A DNA stretch of 64,000 nucleotides from Paenibacillus castaneae (lineage in GTDB: Bacteria; Bacillota; Bacilli; Paenibacillales; Paenibacillaceae), in contig NZ_KZ614144.1 in assembly GCF_002884445.1 (NCBI RefSeq), forward strand, positions 6,023,920 through 6,087,919. Reading direction: 5' to 3'. Positions 34,605-43,098 of the stretch are shown one piece after another. How positions within the stretch are numbered: the stretch's first letter is position 1; every line of letters starts with the position of its first letter. Position numbers and translations under genes: made by a program. The notes under the pieces are model-generated. The model was given only the letters and a program-made list of their open reading frames with translations, was not told the DNA's origin and made no database searches.

Positions 34605-34642
34605 GGACCTCTGTCAATAAAGTGGACACTTATTTAGGAGAA

Positions 34643-35467
34643 TTAGCTAGCGCTTTTCTTATGAAAAAGCGCAGCAAAGCGAACTGGTGATAAATAGCCA
34701 AGTGAGCTATGGATACGTTTGCGATTATAGAAAAGCTCAATGTATTGGAATATTTCATCATAAGCTTGCTTCTTCGTCTTGAATGTCTTGCAGTAAACCA
34801 GCTCTTTCTTGAGTACGCTATGAAAAGATTCCATACTCGCGTTGTCATAACAGTTACCTTTACGGCTCATGCTGGCTGTCATCTTATAGGAGGAAAGCTT
34901 TTCTCGATATTCGGCAGAAGCATACTGCGAACCACGATCGGAGTGATGGATAAGTCCCTTTTTGGGTTTTTTCGTCTTAAAAGCATCTTCTAATGCGCCA
35001 AGGACAAGTTCAACAGTCATTCGAGCAGCAAGCCGCCAACCTACAATTTCACGTGTACAGAGGTCGAGAACACTGGCCAAATAAAGTCGTCCTTCACGAC
35101 AAGGAATGTAGGTAATATCCGCTGCCCACACCCGGTTAGGCTCCTCTGTAGCAAACTGTTGATTCAGGATGTTCGGAGCTACAGGCTGGTCATGGTTGGA
35201 ATCGGTGGTGTTTACTCTGAATTTCCTTGAAACACAGGAACGCAATCCTACCTCATTCATATAGTTGCTTACCGTACGTTCACAGGTGTTTATGCCCTCT
35301 AACGAGAGCATATGGGTAATCTTCGGACTACCATAGATCCCTTTGGTATCGTGGAAATGATAGTTGATTCGCTCGATTACAGCTGCCTTGCGAAGCTTTT
35401 GCTCACTAGGTTTAGCTAGTTTCCACTTATAATAACCGCTCCGAGAAATCTCCATGACCTTGCACAT
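34643..35467 (-). CDS. IS3-family transposase OrfB (DDE integrase)
   Basis: 274 residues from the first Met; the frame itself continues upstream into OrfA. DDE residues are visible: Asp in WAADITYIP, Asp in HHSDRGSQYAS and Glu in NASMESFHSVLKKE, with the HTH_21 region (KGIYGSPKITHML) before them. OrfB is probably made as an OrfAB fusion by a -1 frameshift: the heptamer A-AAA-AAG lies near the end of orfA (plus strand 35548-35554), and reading back by one base gives an unbroken path through RKELRFQFVEDHRSEYRLEKMCK. The catalytic domain looks complete. Confidence 0.92.
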   Translation of the reverse strand: MCKVMEISRSGYYKWKLAKPSEQKLRKAAVIERINYHFHDTKGIYGSPKITHMLSLEGINTCERTVSNYMNEVGLRSCVSRKFRVNTTDSNHDQPVAPNILNQQFATEEPNRVWAADITYIPCREGRLYLASVLDLCTREIVGWRLAARMTVELVLGALEDAFKTKKPKKGLIHHSDRGSQYASAEYREKLSSYKMTASMSRKGNCYDNASMESFHSVLKKELVYCKTFKTKKQAYDEIFQYIELFYNRKRIHSSLGYLSPVRFAALFHKKSAS

Positions 35468-35514
35468 CTTCTCTAGTCGATACTCAGAGCGATGATCTTC
35501 GACAAATTGGAACC

Positions 35515-35832
35515 TTAGTTCTTTTCTTTGCTGAAGATGTGCAGAGCCTTTTTTAAAATGGCCAATTCTTCTTGGAGATCTGCTAGCGCTCGCTCTTTCA
35601 GTTGATTTTCGCGTTCTTTCTCTTTTAATTGTTGTTCTAATTGACGAACTTTCTCGGGGTTTGCTAAAGATTCATTGTCGAATTCTCGGTACTTGGCTAA
35701 CCATTTGTGTACAGTACTCGAGGAAATATTTAATTCTGTAGCAATCTCCGGTACGGACTTCGTCTGATCCTGAATATATTTAACCGTTTGCTTCTTAAAA
35801 TCTTCATTAAATCGTTGACGTTGCTCCCCCAT
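35515..35832 (-). CDS. IS3-family transposase OrfA (helix-turn-helix)
   Basis: 105 residues: an N-terminal helix-turn-helix (VPEIATELNISSSTVHKWLAKY) that binds the IS ends, then a leucine-zipper-like coiled coil (about 60-98). The ATG with AGAGGTG upstream is used; an ATG three codons earlier is less likely. The slippery heptamer for the OrfAB fusion is in its last 14 codons. Confidence 0.9.
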   Translation of the reverse strand: MGEQRQRFNEDFKKQTVKYIQDQTKSVPEIATELNISSSTVHKWLAKYREFDNESLANPEKVRQLEQQLKEKERENQLKERALADLQEELAILKKALHIFSKEKN

Positions 35833-35892
35833 AAAGGACACCTCTTTCTTCGTTAAGTAAATTATCCATTTCTCCTTAACAGGTGTCCACTT

Positions 35893-35926
35893 TTTATTCT
35901 AGCTCTATTTCTAGCTCTATTTCTCT
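35893..35926. repeat. Right-hand remainder of the interrupted palindromic repeat
   Basis: Two consecutive TAGCTCTATTTC arms immediately follow the right end of the IS, continuing the repeat array cut at 34604. Between here and 36014 nothing recognisable is found. Confidence 0.65.
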
Positions 35927-36013
35927 AGTAGTTATCGAACTTTTGTAAAAGCGGTATCACTTCAAGCCCTCGACTTATTTCCTTTGTATATTGGGTCGTT
36001 CTTTCTTCCTAAT

Positions 36014-36085
36014 AAAAAATGCACCCCTATAGATTCACTGGTTTCCCATATGGGTTTTCCAATGTCTATATTGAGGGTGCATTTC
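36014..36085 (-). terminator. Terminator of the 36.1-kb gene
   Basis: On the minus strand AAATGCACCC pairs with GGGTGCATTT, followed by TTTTATT; the long loop contains its own ACCCATATGGG hairpin. Confidence 0.6.
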
Positions 36086-36115
36086 ATCGCTGCTAAACGG
36101 TCTGTTACGTTTGAT

Positions 36116-36442
36116 TTAAACGGAATACTCATGAGGGTAATATTCAATGCGCGAATCCGCAACAATCGTCAAACAGCTTTGGTCAGCATCGTATTCCACT
36201 GGGCCATCCTTGACGTAATACCATGTTTTTAGCGTGGGCTGATCGTCAAACTCTCGGAAAACAAACACATTAAGCTCTTCTTTAAGTCTAAGCAGCTCCT
36301 CGATATTATTGCTCCATGGTACGCTTACGGTGAATCTCCAGCCCTCACCAAATGGAATGATCGTATACGAAACATCCTGTTTGGTGCTATCAATAAACAT
36401 CCGCCCGCCTACTGCATGCTTTACAAGAAATGTTTGTTTCAA
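36116..36442 (-). CDS. Hypothetical protein (108 aa, TTG start)
   Basis: 108 residues, not recognised. The translation from TTG (M-KQTFLVKHAVGGRMFID) has GAGGAGG eight bases upstream. The longer frame would begin inside the hairpin repeat array, so I reject that start. The content is mixed beta-like and acidic, ending HEYSV, with no signal peptide or membrane helix. It follows the pirin gene with only the repeat array between, so co-transcription is likely. Confidence 0.6.
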   Translation of the reverse strand: MKQTFLVKHAVGGRMFIDSTKQDVSYTIIPFGEGWRFTVSVPWSNNIEELLRLKEELNVFVFREFDDQPTLKTWYYVKDGPVEYDADQSCLTIVADSRIEYYPHEYSV

Positions 36443-36460
36443 CTTGAACCCCTCCTCAAA

Positions 36461-36547
36461 AGTTTGCGGTAGCAAACTTACTTCGTAAGCAAACTTACTT
36501 CGTAAGCAAATACTTAAAGTTTGCGTTAGCAAACTTACTTCGTAAGC
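36461..36547. repeat. Hairpin repeat array filling a gene gap (type A)
   Basis: Two AGTTTGCG-x-TAGCAAACT hairpins and three ACTTCGTAAGC segments fill the space between the pirin stop codon (36548) and the ribosome site of the next gene (about 36450-36457). A related array (type B) lies at 48582-48781. Confidence 0.8.
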
Positions 36548-37243
36548 CTATGGCAAATCAATGAGCATAAAAAAGACAGGTTCTATAGCACTTAACGCAA
36601 GCTTCTGCTCAGCTTCGATCTGAGCTGTATCGCCTGCCGCTAGTTTTACACCGTTCACCTGCAGCTCGCCCTCAATCATATATAGAAATTGTTTGCGGCC
36701 AGCTGCTGCGTAATCGAGCTGCTTCCCTTGCTCCAGCTTACTCAAGTAAATCGTCATATCTTGACTAATTGAAACGGCATGCTCCACTTCTTTGTCGGAT
36801 ACCACAGGGAGAAAAGCATTGTGCAGCCCTTCAACTTGGAAACGACTCGCTTCATAAGATGGTGCCATGCCTCTTTCCTTCGGCATGAACCATAGCTGCA
36901 GCAAGCGCAGCTCCTCCTCTTCCGAGGCGTTGAATTCCGTGTGTATAACGCCCGTGCCCGCCGACATGCGCTGCACTTCGCCAAACGAGGAAACAACGGA
37001 ATTTCCCATATTATCTTCATGTCTAATCAGACCGTTCAAAACAATAGATACTATTTCCATGTCGCTGTGGGGATGAGCGCCAAAGCCTTTTCCCGGAGCC
37101 AAATAATCGTCATTGCACACTCGCATAACACTAAAGCCCGTTCGTTCTGGGTCATGATAAGCTCCGAACGAATAGATTGGCTGGCTGCGCAACCAGCCGA
37201 GATCTACTGAATGCCGCGCGGCGGCTGGATATACGTCGATCAT
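36548..37243 (-). CDS. Pirin family protein (YhhW/quercetinase-like)
   Basis: 231 residues forming a bicupin. The N-terminal cupin has GFGAHPHSDMEIVSIVLNG, with His residues and Glu of the pirin metal site, and HxDNMGN; RMSAGTGVIHTEFN follows. Members bind Fe or other metals and some have quercetin 2,3-dioxygenase activity; the physiological role is unclear. The ATG has GGAGGAG six bases upstream; six codons earlier there is another in-frame ATG without a site. It follows the gamma-glutamyltransferase gene by 78 bp on the same strand. Confidence 0.87.
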   Translation of the reverse strand: MIDVYPAAARHSVDLGWLRSQPIYSFGAYHDPERTGFSVMRVCNDDYLAPGKGFGAHPHSDMEIVSIVLNGLIRHEDNMGNSVVSSFGEVQRMSAGTGVIHTEFNASEEEELRLLQLWFMPKERGMAPSYEASRFQVEGLHNAFLPVVSDKEVEHAVSISQDMTIYLSKLEQGKQLDYAAAGRKQFLYMIEGELQVNGVKLAAGDTAQIEAEQKLALSAIEPVFFMLIDLP

Positions 37244-37321
37244 CGTCTCTCCTCCAAACAACTATTTATTTACTTACTTATTTATAGCAGTTTTCAATCC
37301 GCCAAGCAAGCCTTAATGATA

Positions 37322-38902
37322 TTACCATCCTATCGCCGCGCCGTCGGAGCGCGGGTCCGAGCCCCCCTGCAGAAAGCCTTGCTTATCACGCATAATGGCA
37401 TGAGCATGCCCCATGATGCCGTCGAAATCCTTTACCTTCCGCACCAGATGTCCCGCCTGAGCTAATGATTCCAACACATGCTCGGACACACGCCCTTCTA
37501 TTTTCAATTCCTGTGTAGGCTCTCCCCATGTCCGGCCCCATACCCATCTTGGCTCATTAATCGCTTGCTGAGGATCCATTCCATAGTCAATCATTCTTGT
37601 GAAAATGGCCGTTTGTGTCTGAGGCTGCCCTTCTCCGCCCTGCGTACCGTAAAGCACCTCGGGCTTGCCGTCTCTACTGGCCATGGCCGGCATTAAAGTG
37701 TGAAATGTCCGTTTGGCCGGCTTCAAGCAGTTCACATGACTAGGATCCAATGAGAAGAACGAGCCGCGGTTTTGCAAAAGAACACCTGTATTCCCTGCCA
37801 CTACACCAGATCCGAACTCGAAATACAAACTTTGAATGAAGGAGACAGAGTTACCTTCTTCATCCACAACGGATGCATATGCCGTATCGCTGCCGAGCGC
37901 CAGCGGCTTTTCCATCGAAGCACGATGCAGTTCAATCGAAGCCGCCAAGTCTGCTGCATAGCTTTTGTCCAGAAGCCGTTCTAACGGTATATTCGTAAAC
38001 GCTGGATCGGATAAATATTTGTTCCGGTCACGGAAGCTTAGCTTAAGCGCCTCAATGCACAGCTGATAATAATCATGCGAGCCATGCTCGATTTCTTTTA
38101 AATGGAATGATTCCAAAATATGGAGGGCCATTATACCAGAGAAGCCCTGCGAATTCGGCGGCATCTGATGAAGCGTATAGCCTCGATAGGAGCCCTCGAT
38201 TGGCATTACCCAATCTCCATGATGATCGGCGAAATCATCCGCTGTCAAAATCCCATTGTGCTTGCTTAAGAATTGGGTAATCTCTTTTGCAGTCTCACCT
38301 TTATAAAATTCATCACGCCCAAATTCCGCTAAGCGGCGCAGCGTCTTCGCAAGAGCAGGTTGCTTGAAGCGCGCGCCTGTCTCCACTGCTTTTCCTCCAG
38401 GCAAATAAATATCCGCTGTTTCCAGCGTCTGCGCGAGTACCGCTTCATTATGAATCGTATTGTGATGTTGATCTTTAGACATAGGAAAACCATCTTCAGC
38501 ATACGAAATGGCCGGAGCCATCACCTTCGCCCATGGAAGGCGGCCGTACTCGCGGTGAACCGCATCCCAGCCGTCTACCATGCCAGGCACGGTCACAATG
38601 CTGCCAATGCCTCGGCTTGGAATAGCTTCTATGCCCGCATAGGCGTCTATATTGGCGCTATAACCAGAACGACCGCTTGCATTATAACCTCTTACTTTGC
38701 CTTCCGATTGCGCATAACTTAGCCAGTAGGAGTCTCCTCCGAGACCGGTCATATGTGGATATACAACTGCTAGACATGCGCTAACAGCGACAGCCGCGTC
38801 AAATGCATTGCCGCCCTGCTCCAAAATACGCGCTCCCGCGGCAGTTGCTAGGTAATGAGGACTTACAATCATTGCTTTTGTTCCGATTACGGATTGATTC
38901 AT
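37322..38902 (-). CDS. ggt: Gamma-glutamyltransferase
   Basis: 526 residues. Ggt transfers or hydrolyses the gamma-glutamyl group of glutathione and similar compounds and autocleaves at a Thr. The family segments include GGNAFDAAVAVSACLAVVYPHMTGLGGD and SDTAYASVVDEEGNSVSFIQS, with the Thr of DTAY as the likely nucleophile. MNQSVIGTKAMI was taken as start because AGGAGTG precedes it; a 32-codon extension lacks support. No export signal is visible, so it may be cytoplasmic. It diverges from an Lrp-family regulator gene. Confidence 0.88.
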   Translation of the reverse strand: MNQSVIGTKAMIVSPHYLATAAGARILEQGGNAFDAAVAVSACLAVVYPHMTGLGGDSYWLSYAQSEGKVRGYNASGRSGYSANIDAYAGIEAIPSRGIGSIVTVPGMVDGWDAVHREYGRLPWAKVMAPAISYAEDGFPMSKDQHHNTIHNEAVLAQTLETADIYLPGGKAVETGARFKQPALAKTLRRLAEFGRDEFYKGETAKEITQFLSKHNGILTADDFADHHGDWVMPIEGSYRGYTLHQMPPNSQGFSGIMALHILESFHLKEIEHGSHDYYQLCIEALKLSFRDRNKYLSDPAFTNIPLERLLDKSYAADLAASIELHRASMEKPLALGSDTAYASVVDEEGNSVSFIQSLYFEFGSGVVAGNTGVLLQNRGSFFSLDPSHVNCLKPAKRTFHTLMPAMASRDGKPEVLYGTQGGEGQPQTQTAIFTRMIDYGMDPQQAINEPRWVWGRTWGEPTQELKIEGRVSEHVLESLAQAGHLVRKVKDFDGIMGHAHAIMRDKQGFLQGGSDPRSDGAAIGW

Positions 38903-39052
38903 GATGGTCACTCCTAAAAAATGAATTGAAAAGAGACATCGAACAACTATTTTAATGGAAGATAATATGACATTTTTATGTTTATAAAATACCATCATAT
39001 TAAAGGATAGGCAACTAAAATGTAATAAAATTCGGATTTTTTGATTGAAAAC

Positions 39053-39082
39053 GAATGTATTTACGATTATATTTATACATAT
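39053..39082. promoter_or_regulatory. AT-rich imperfect dyad between ggt and lrp genes
   Basis: ATGTAT and ATACAT arms flank an AT-rich centre in the divergent promoter region, resembling Lrp-type sites. Assignment to the adjacent regulator is inference. Confidence 0.3.
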
Positions 39083-39147
39083 AGTAATTGAATATGACGA
39101 TATACAAACATTTTGAAACAGAAAATAAAATTGGAGCTGATATAATC

Positions 39148-39630
39148 ATGCATTCTAAACCCATAGACGAATCTCAAGCATTAGAAATAGATGATATTGA
39201 CCGAAAAATCATAACTGCCCTCAATATTAACGGAAGAATATCTTACACTGATTTAGCGAAAGAAATCGGCTTATCGCGAGTAGCTGTCCAATCCCGAATT
39301 AATGCTTTAATGGATGGAGGCGTGATCGAAAGATTCACAGCCGTTATCAACCCAGAGCGCATCGGCATTCAAGTGTCTGCTTTTTTCAACGTTGAGGTCG
39401 AGCCTAAGCATCTGCATGCCGTTGCCGATCAATTATCGACAGAGCCATTCGTTACAAGCCTTTATCACATGACTGGACCGAGCAAATTACATATGCACGG
39501 TTTATTTCGCAACAATCAGGAAATGGAGCATTTCATGAAGGAAAAGCTATACACGCTGCCCGGCATTACGAGCGTTGACTGTCAGGTTCTTATTAATCGT
39601 TATAAGAGCCGTATGGGAATGAGATTGTAG
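39148..39630 (+). CDS. Lrp/AsnC family transcriptional regulator
   Basis: 160 residues. An N-terminal helix-turn-helix ([36 protein letters not shown]) precedes the RAM ligand-binding domain (about 75-150). The ATG with GGAG 11 bases upstream is used. It starts a likely operon with the two chromate transporter genes, which follow after 18 bp, and diverges from ggt. It probably controls one or both neighbours; the effector is unknown. Confidence 0.88.
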   Translation: MHSKPIDESQALEIDDIDRKIITALNINGRISYTDLAKEIGLSRVAVQSRINALMDGGVIERFTAVINPERIGIQVSAFFNVEVEPKHLHAVADQLSTEPFVTSLYHMTGPSKLHMHGLFRNNQEMEHFMKEKLYTLPGITSVDCQVLINRYKSRMGMRL

Positions 39631-39648
39631 AGGATGGAGAACAGCTTA

Positions 39649-40269
39649 ATGAACAACCGTTATATGCAGCTGTCCTGGGCCATGATGAAGACGGGCATTC
39701 TCGGCTACGGCGGCGGCCCCTCCGTTATTCCACTTATTCGTTACGAGGCTGTTACGAATTATAAGTGGATCGAAGATGAGGAATTCGGCGAAATTCTTGC
39801 ACTCGCGAATGCACTGCCTGGTCCGATCGCTACCAAAATTGCAGCTTACCTCGGCTATCGAGAGAAAGGTACGCTTGGTGCAATTGTCGCTGTTCTTGCT
39901 CATATCATACCTTCGAGCGCAGCCATGATTTTGCTGCTGACGGCCGTACAATTTCTGAGCAGTGCAGCTTTCGTCCAAGGGATGATCGGAGCAGTCACGC
40001 CTGTCGTCGCAGTGATGCTTGGGATGATGGCCTATGAATTCGGTGAACGGGCTGTCAAAGGATTGGGAAAATATGTAGGATTCGCTTTTTTTGCATTAGC
40101 TTTTGCCATGCTGCAAGGGTTTCACATTCACCCTGCAATCGTTATTGTTTTATTTCTTGGCTACGGCGCGCTACATTTCAGATCCGTTGCCGCCCTTCAG
40201 CGAAGAAAACAGAAGCAGCAGCCGCAGCAAGCTGAGCAAAAGGAGGACGTAAAACGTGGATTGGATTAA
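39649..40269 (+). CDS. Short chromate transporter, N-terminal-type half
   Basis: 206 residues with six or so membrane helices. The CHR domain motifs GYGGGPSVIPLIRYE and NALPGPIATKIAAYLGY are present. This is a short-chain member that pairs with the next gene, as in B. subtilis YwrB/YwrA, to form the chromate efflux unit or another anion antiporter. I use the ATG with GGAG nine bases upstream. A Gln/Lys-rich C-terminal tail follows the last helix. It overlaps the second CHR gene by 14 bases. Confidence 0.85.
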   Translation: MNNRYMQLSWAMMKTGILGYGGGPSVIPLIRYEAVTNYKWIEDEEFGEILALANALPGPIATKIAAYLGYREKGTLGAIVAVLAHIIPSSAAMILLLTAVQFLSSAAFVQGMIGAVTPVVAVMLGMMAYEFGERAVKGLGKYVGFAFFALAFAMLQGFHIHPAIVIVLFLGYGALHFRSVAALQRRKQKQQPQQAEQKEDVKRGLD

Positions 40270-40801
40270 TTTAATTATCGGCTTCTTTATCGCTAACGTC
40301 CTCGGTTATGGCGGCGGTCCTGCATCTATTCCGCTCATGTATCGTGAAATCGTGACGAACTACGAATGGATGACACCTATCGAATTCTCGAACATTCTTG
40401 CTTTAGGAAACGCACTGCCCGGACCGATTGCGACCAAATTCGCCGCTTTTGTAGGCTACGAGGTCAGTGGCTGGATTGGTTTAATTGCCGCCTTAGCTGC
40501 AACAATCGTGCCCTCGGCATTAGCACTCATCCTTCTGCTTAAGATATTGCAGAAGCATCGGCAATCGCCGATCGTAAAAGGCATGACTCTGCTTGTCCAG
40601 CCTGTCATCGCTATTATGATGCTGCTGCTCACCTGGCAAATGGCGGAAAGCTCCGTCGAATCCATTGGCATCATTCAATCGCTGATCATCGCGGCCGTCG
40701 CCTTCTGGGCAATGCAATTCCGCAAAATTCATCCTGCCATTGTAATCCTCATTGCATTCGCTTATGGCGGGCTCGTGATTCCTCATTTGAATGTGCTGTA
40801 A
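40256..40801 (+). CDS. Short chromate transporter, partner half
   Basis: 181 residues, a second CHR domain with GYGGGPASIPLMYRE and NALPGPIATKFAAFVGY. It starts with GTG, preceded by AGGAGG nine bases upstream inside the previous gene, so the two halves are translationally coupled. Members usually insert in opposite orientations as a heterodimer. Substrate assignment as chromate is by family only; sulfate-like anions are also possible. Confidence 0.85.
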   Translation: MDWINLIIGFFIANVLGYGGGPASIPLMYREIVTNYEWMTPIEFSNILALGNALPGPIATKFAAFVGYEVSGWIGLIAALAATIVPSALALILLLKILQKHRQSPIVKGMTLLVQPVIAIMMLLLTWQMAESSVESIGIIQSLIIAAVAFWAMQFRKIHPAIVILIAFAYGGLVIPHLNVL

Positions 40802-40860
40802 CAGGCTGTCTAAAAAGCAGATATTCAAGAATGCTATAGCTGCATTAACTTGCTTGATCA

Positions 40861-40902
40861 TCAAACAAAAAAGCAGTAGATCAAAAACTCTGATCTACTG
40901 CT
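40861..40902 (-). terminator. Terminator of the isomerase-like gene
   Basis: AGCAGTAGATCA and TGATCTACTGCT form a 12-bp perfect stem with a T run on the minus strand (A-rich plus strand at 40864-40872), just past the gene end at 40919. Confidence 0.75.
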
Positions 40903-40918
40903 CCTATTTACAATATAT

Positions 40919-41743
40919 TTATACCCGTTCACGAATCCCATCAATATAAGCCTTAGCCTGCGCCATTTGATGTTCCTTCGCTTCTTCCATAATGATCTGC
41001 ACATGCGGCTTGTATTGGTTAAGAAGCTTCATATACAGCTCATAGTTCATATTACCGAATCCAGCCGGTACAGTGACCAGCTCGCCGCTATCTGTCAGGA
41101 TGCGATCCTTGGCATGGGCAGCAATAATTTTGCCGCCTAGCAGCTTGAATGCTTCCTCGATCACTTCATCTTGGCGAGCGAAATTGTCAGCCGTCAACAG
41201 ATTGCCGGGGTCGAGCACCACGCCGATATTGGATGAAGGAACCTCCTCCAGCATGCGTGCAAGCTCAGGAGCCGTACCGATCAAATGGTCGTTTGCCGCC
41301 TCTAGCCCGACAAATACGCCCCACTTCTCCGCTTCCTCTACAAGCTCTTCCACCGTCGATCTCATGACTGACCAATCTCGATCTGTGTAGTCGTTTCCTT
41401 CATTCCGTCCTGTTTCCGCAGCTACCATCGGCGCTCCAAAAAACTTAGCGTAGCGAAGCAGCTCCTTAAAGCGATCAACGTTAGCACGGCGCTGCTCTTC
41501 ATTCCGGTCGAACAAGTGAACGTAACAGCCCAGCACCGATATCGAAACACCATTTCTGTCGAATTGTTCCCCGATTGCATTCGCAAGGCCCGGGCTTATA
41601 TTGCCGGGCTTGCTGAAATCAACATCGCTAATCGCTTTCCAAAGCGCAAGCTGCACATGGCTGAAGCCGTTCTCTGCTACTTTAGGAGCAAGCTCTTTGT
41701 AAGGCAAGCTTCCGAATAAATGAGCTAAAACGCCGACTGACAT
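40919..41743 (-). CDS. Sugar phosphate isomerase/epimerase family TIM-barrel protein
   Basis: 274 residues with the AP-endonuclease-2-like TIM barrel of xylose-isomerase-type epimerases. Segments such as VGLEAANDHLIGTAPEL, VVLDPGNLLTA and IIAAHAKDRI supply the Glu, Asp and His metal ligands typical of the family. It likely isomerises or epimerises a sugar or inositol derivative; the substrate cannot be read. The start (ATG at 41743) is supported by GGAG 12 bases upstream; a 14-codon extension would begin near the yidC end. Confidence 0.82.
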   Translation of the reverse strand: MSVGVLAHLFGSLPYKELAPKVAENGFSHVQLALWKAISDVDFSKPGNISPGLANAIGEQFDRNGVSISVLGCYVHLFDRNEEQRRANVDRFKELLRYAKFFGAPMVAAETGRNEGNDYTDRDWSVMRSTVEELVEEAEKWGVFVGLEAANDHLIGTAPELARMLEEVPSSNIGVVLDPGNLLTADNFARQDEVIEEAFKLLGGKIIAAHAKDRILTDSGELVTVPAGFGNMNYELYMKLLNQYKPHVQIIMEEAKEHQMAQAKAYIDGIRERV

Positions 41744-41762
41744 CTTCTGATCGTCTCCTCGT

Positions 41763-42593
41763 TTAAACGCTGCCTTCCAGTGCAATGTCCACCTTCGGCG
41801 CGTATATCTTTTTGGCTAGATAAGACTGCGCAATCATGAATAGACCGCCTGTAACCCAGTACAAGGATATAGCTGCTGGAGCAGATAAAGCGAACACGCC
41901 CATTAGGATTGGTGAGAGATAACCCATGAAGGCCATCTGTTTCTGTTGAGCGGCGTTTGTTCCGACCTGCGCCTGCTGGGACTGTGACACCTTGAACTGA
42001 ACGAAATATACGAGCGCTGCGATGATCGGAAGCACAATATCCGGCGATCCCAGCTTAAACCATAGAAAGGAATGATCCGCAAGTTCTGGTGTCAGCCTAA
42101 TAGCAGAGTACAAGCCCATTAATATTGGCATTTGGATGAGCATCGGCAAGCAACCGATAGCAAGCGGATTTACTTGATGCTTCTGATACAGCTGCATCGT
42201 TTCTTGTTGGAGCTTCTGCTTGGATTCTGCATCCGGTTTTCCTTTGTACTTGTCCTGAATTTTCTTCAGCTCGGGCTGCAGGATCGACATCTTCTGTTTC
42301 ATTGTCTGCTGAGACCGGAATTGGCGCATCATGAGCGGCAGCAAAGCAAGTCTGATAATCAAAGTGATCCCCATAATCGCAAATCCGTAATTGCCGTGAA
42401 ACATGCCTGCAAGATATTGAAGTACATACGATAAAGGGTAAATCACATAGTGGTTGAATACGCCCGGCGTGTTGCCATCAATCGTACCGCTAGCTGTGCT
42501 GCAGCCGCTTACCAGAAGCAGGCCCGCCAGCATCATACCAGCTAATAACAGACGTCCATATTTTAATGAAGGGAATACATTGCTCGTTTGCAT
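41763..42593 (-). CDS. yidC: Membrane protein insertase YidC/SpoIIIJ type
   Basis: 276 residues. A lipoprotein signal ends in LLLVSGC, typical of Gram-positive YidC. Five membrane helices follow the Oxa1/YidC plan: GITLIIRLALLPLMMRQFRSQQ with the conserved positively charged Arg, then the cytoplasmic coiled-coil KMSILQPELKKIQDKYKG, and QMPILMGLYSAIR. It inserts membrane proteins with or without Sec. The ribosome site ACGAGGAGG is strong. Unlike the rnpA-linked copy of most Bacillota, this one has no rnpA neighbour, so it is probably the second paralogue. Confidence 0.92.
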   Translation of the reverse strand: MQTSNVFPSLKYGRLLLAGMMLAGLLLVSGCSTASGTIDGNTPGVFNHYVIYPLSYVLQYLAGMFHGNYGFAIMGITLIIRLALLPLMMRQFRSQQTMKQKMSILQPELKKIQDKYKGKPDAESKQKLQQETMQLYQKHQVNPLAIGCLPMLIQMPILMGLYSAIRLTPELADHSFLWFKLGSPDIVLPIIAALVYFVQFKVSQSQQAQVGTNAAQQKQMAFMGYLSPILMGVFALSAPAAISLYWVTGGLFMIAQSYLAKKIYAPKVDIALEGSV

Positions 42594-42886
42594 AAAAATC
42601 CTCCTCGTTTGTTTGGAAATAGCGCAACAAACGAGGCGGAGCAGTCTGCAATATCGTCATCCGGCGATTCCTTTCGCTTTACCTTCCTGGCTAACCAGCG
42701 ATGAATCGGAATGGTACGGAGAAGCAGCTGGGGCAGCGAAATAAATATGAAATGTATAGCTTGACTGCTTTCCCAATGCTCATGCGTACTTATGTTAAGA
42801 TGCGATGCGTAGGCGTAGGCCAAGGAGCAAAGTAAACTAATGGAAATCAAATACGGTATGATGTCATGCAGCTCGAACTCGAACAA
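42563..42886 (-). CDS. Possible small membrane protein upstream of yidC (107 aa)
   Basis: A frame from TTG (M-FEFELHDIIPYLISISLLCS) with a strong GGGAGG eight bases before it. It has two hydrophobic segments (about 9-27 and 43-58) and a basic tail, and its end overlaps the yidC start by 31 bases. A longer GTG start exists three codons upstream, inside the ribosome site. The ribosome site and hydrophobic pattern support it; no family is recognised and the last 40 residues are unremarkable. It may couple translation into yidC. Confidence 0.4.
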   Translation of the reverse strand: MFEFELHDIIPYLISISLLCSLAYAYASHLNISTHEHWESSQAIHFIFISLPQLLLRTIPIHRWLARKVKRKESPDDDIADCSASFVALFPNKRGGFLCKRAMYSLH

Positions 42887-43098
42887 TGTATTCACCTCCC
42901 TTCTGTATAAAATAGATTTTCATTCTTATGGATAGTATAACAGTAAATCGCACCTCATTACGACTACTCTAAGCATCAATATGTTACAATACAGTGCGAC
43001 TTGGTTATTTACAAATGGATAGCTTAAACCATATAATTTCTTAGTCGATTATACTTCCTTATCATTAAGGAAAACTAACTTAGAAGAAAGAGGACATC

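Larger units (their letters stand above)
34604..35897 (-). mobile_element. IS3-family insertion sequence (IS150/IS3 group)
   Basis: About 1.3 kb with two overlapping transposase frames. The terminal inverted repeats are ATAAAGTGGACACTTATTTA at the left, continuing into GGAGAA, and the complement of AAAAAGTGGACACCTGTTAA at the right, continuing into GGAGAA; 22 of 26 positions match. The element has inserted in a palindromic repeat array. The outermost bases and the target duplication cannot be fixed from one copy because the flanks are themselves repeats. Both frames and both ends look intact, so it may be active. Confidence 0.88.

Noticed and set aside
34643-35841. Frameshifted, inactive transposase
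   Set aside because: The two-frame layout with an A6G heptamer is the normal IS3 arrangement; catalytic DDE residues are all present.
36443-36532. N-terminal extension of the 36.1-kb hypothetical protein
   Set aside because: The extra 30 codons are translated from the hairpin repeat array; the TTG downstream has the correct ribosome site.
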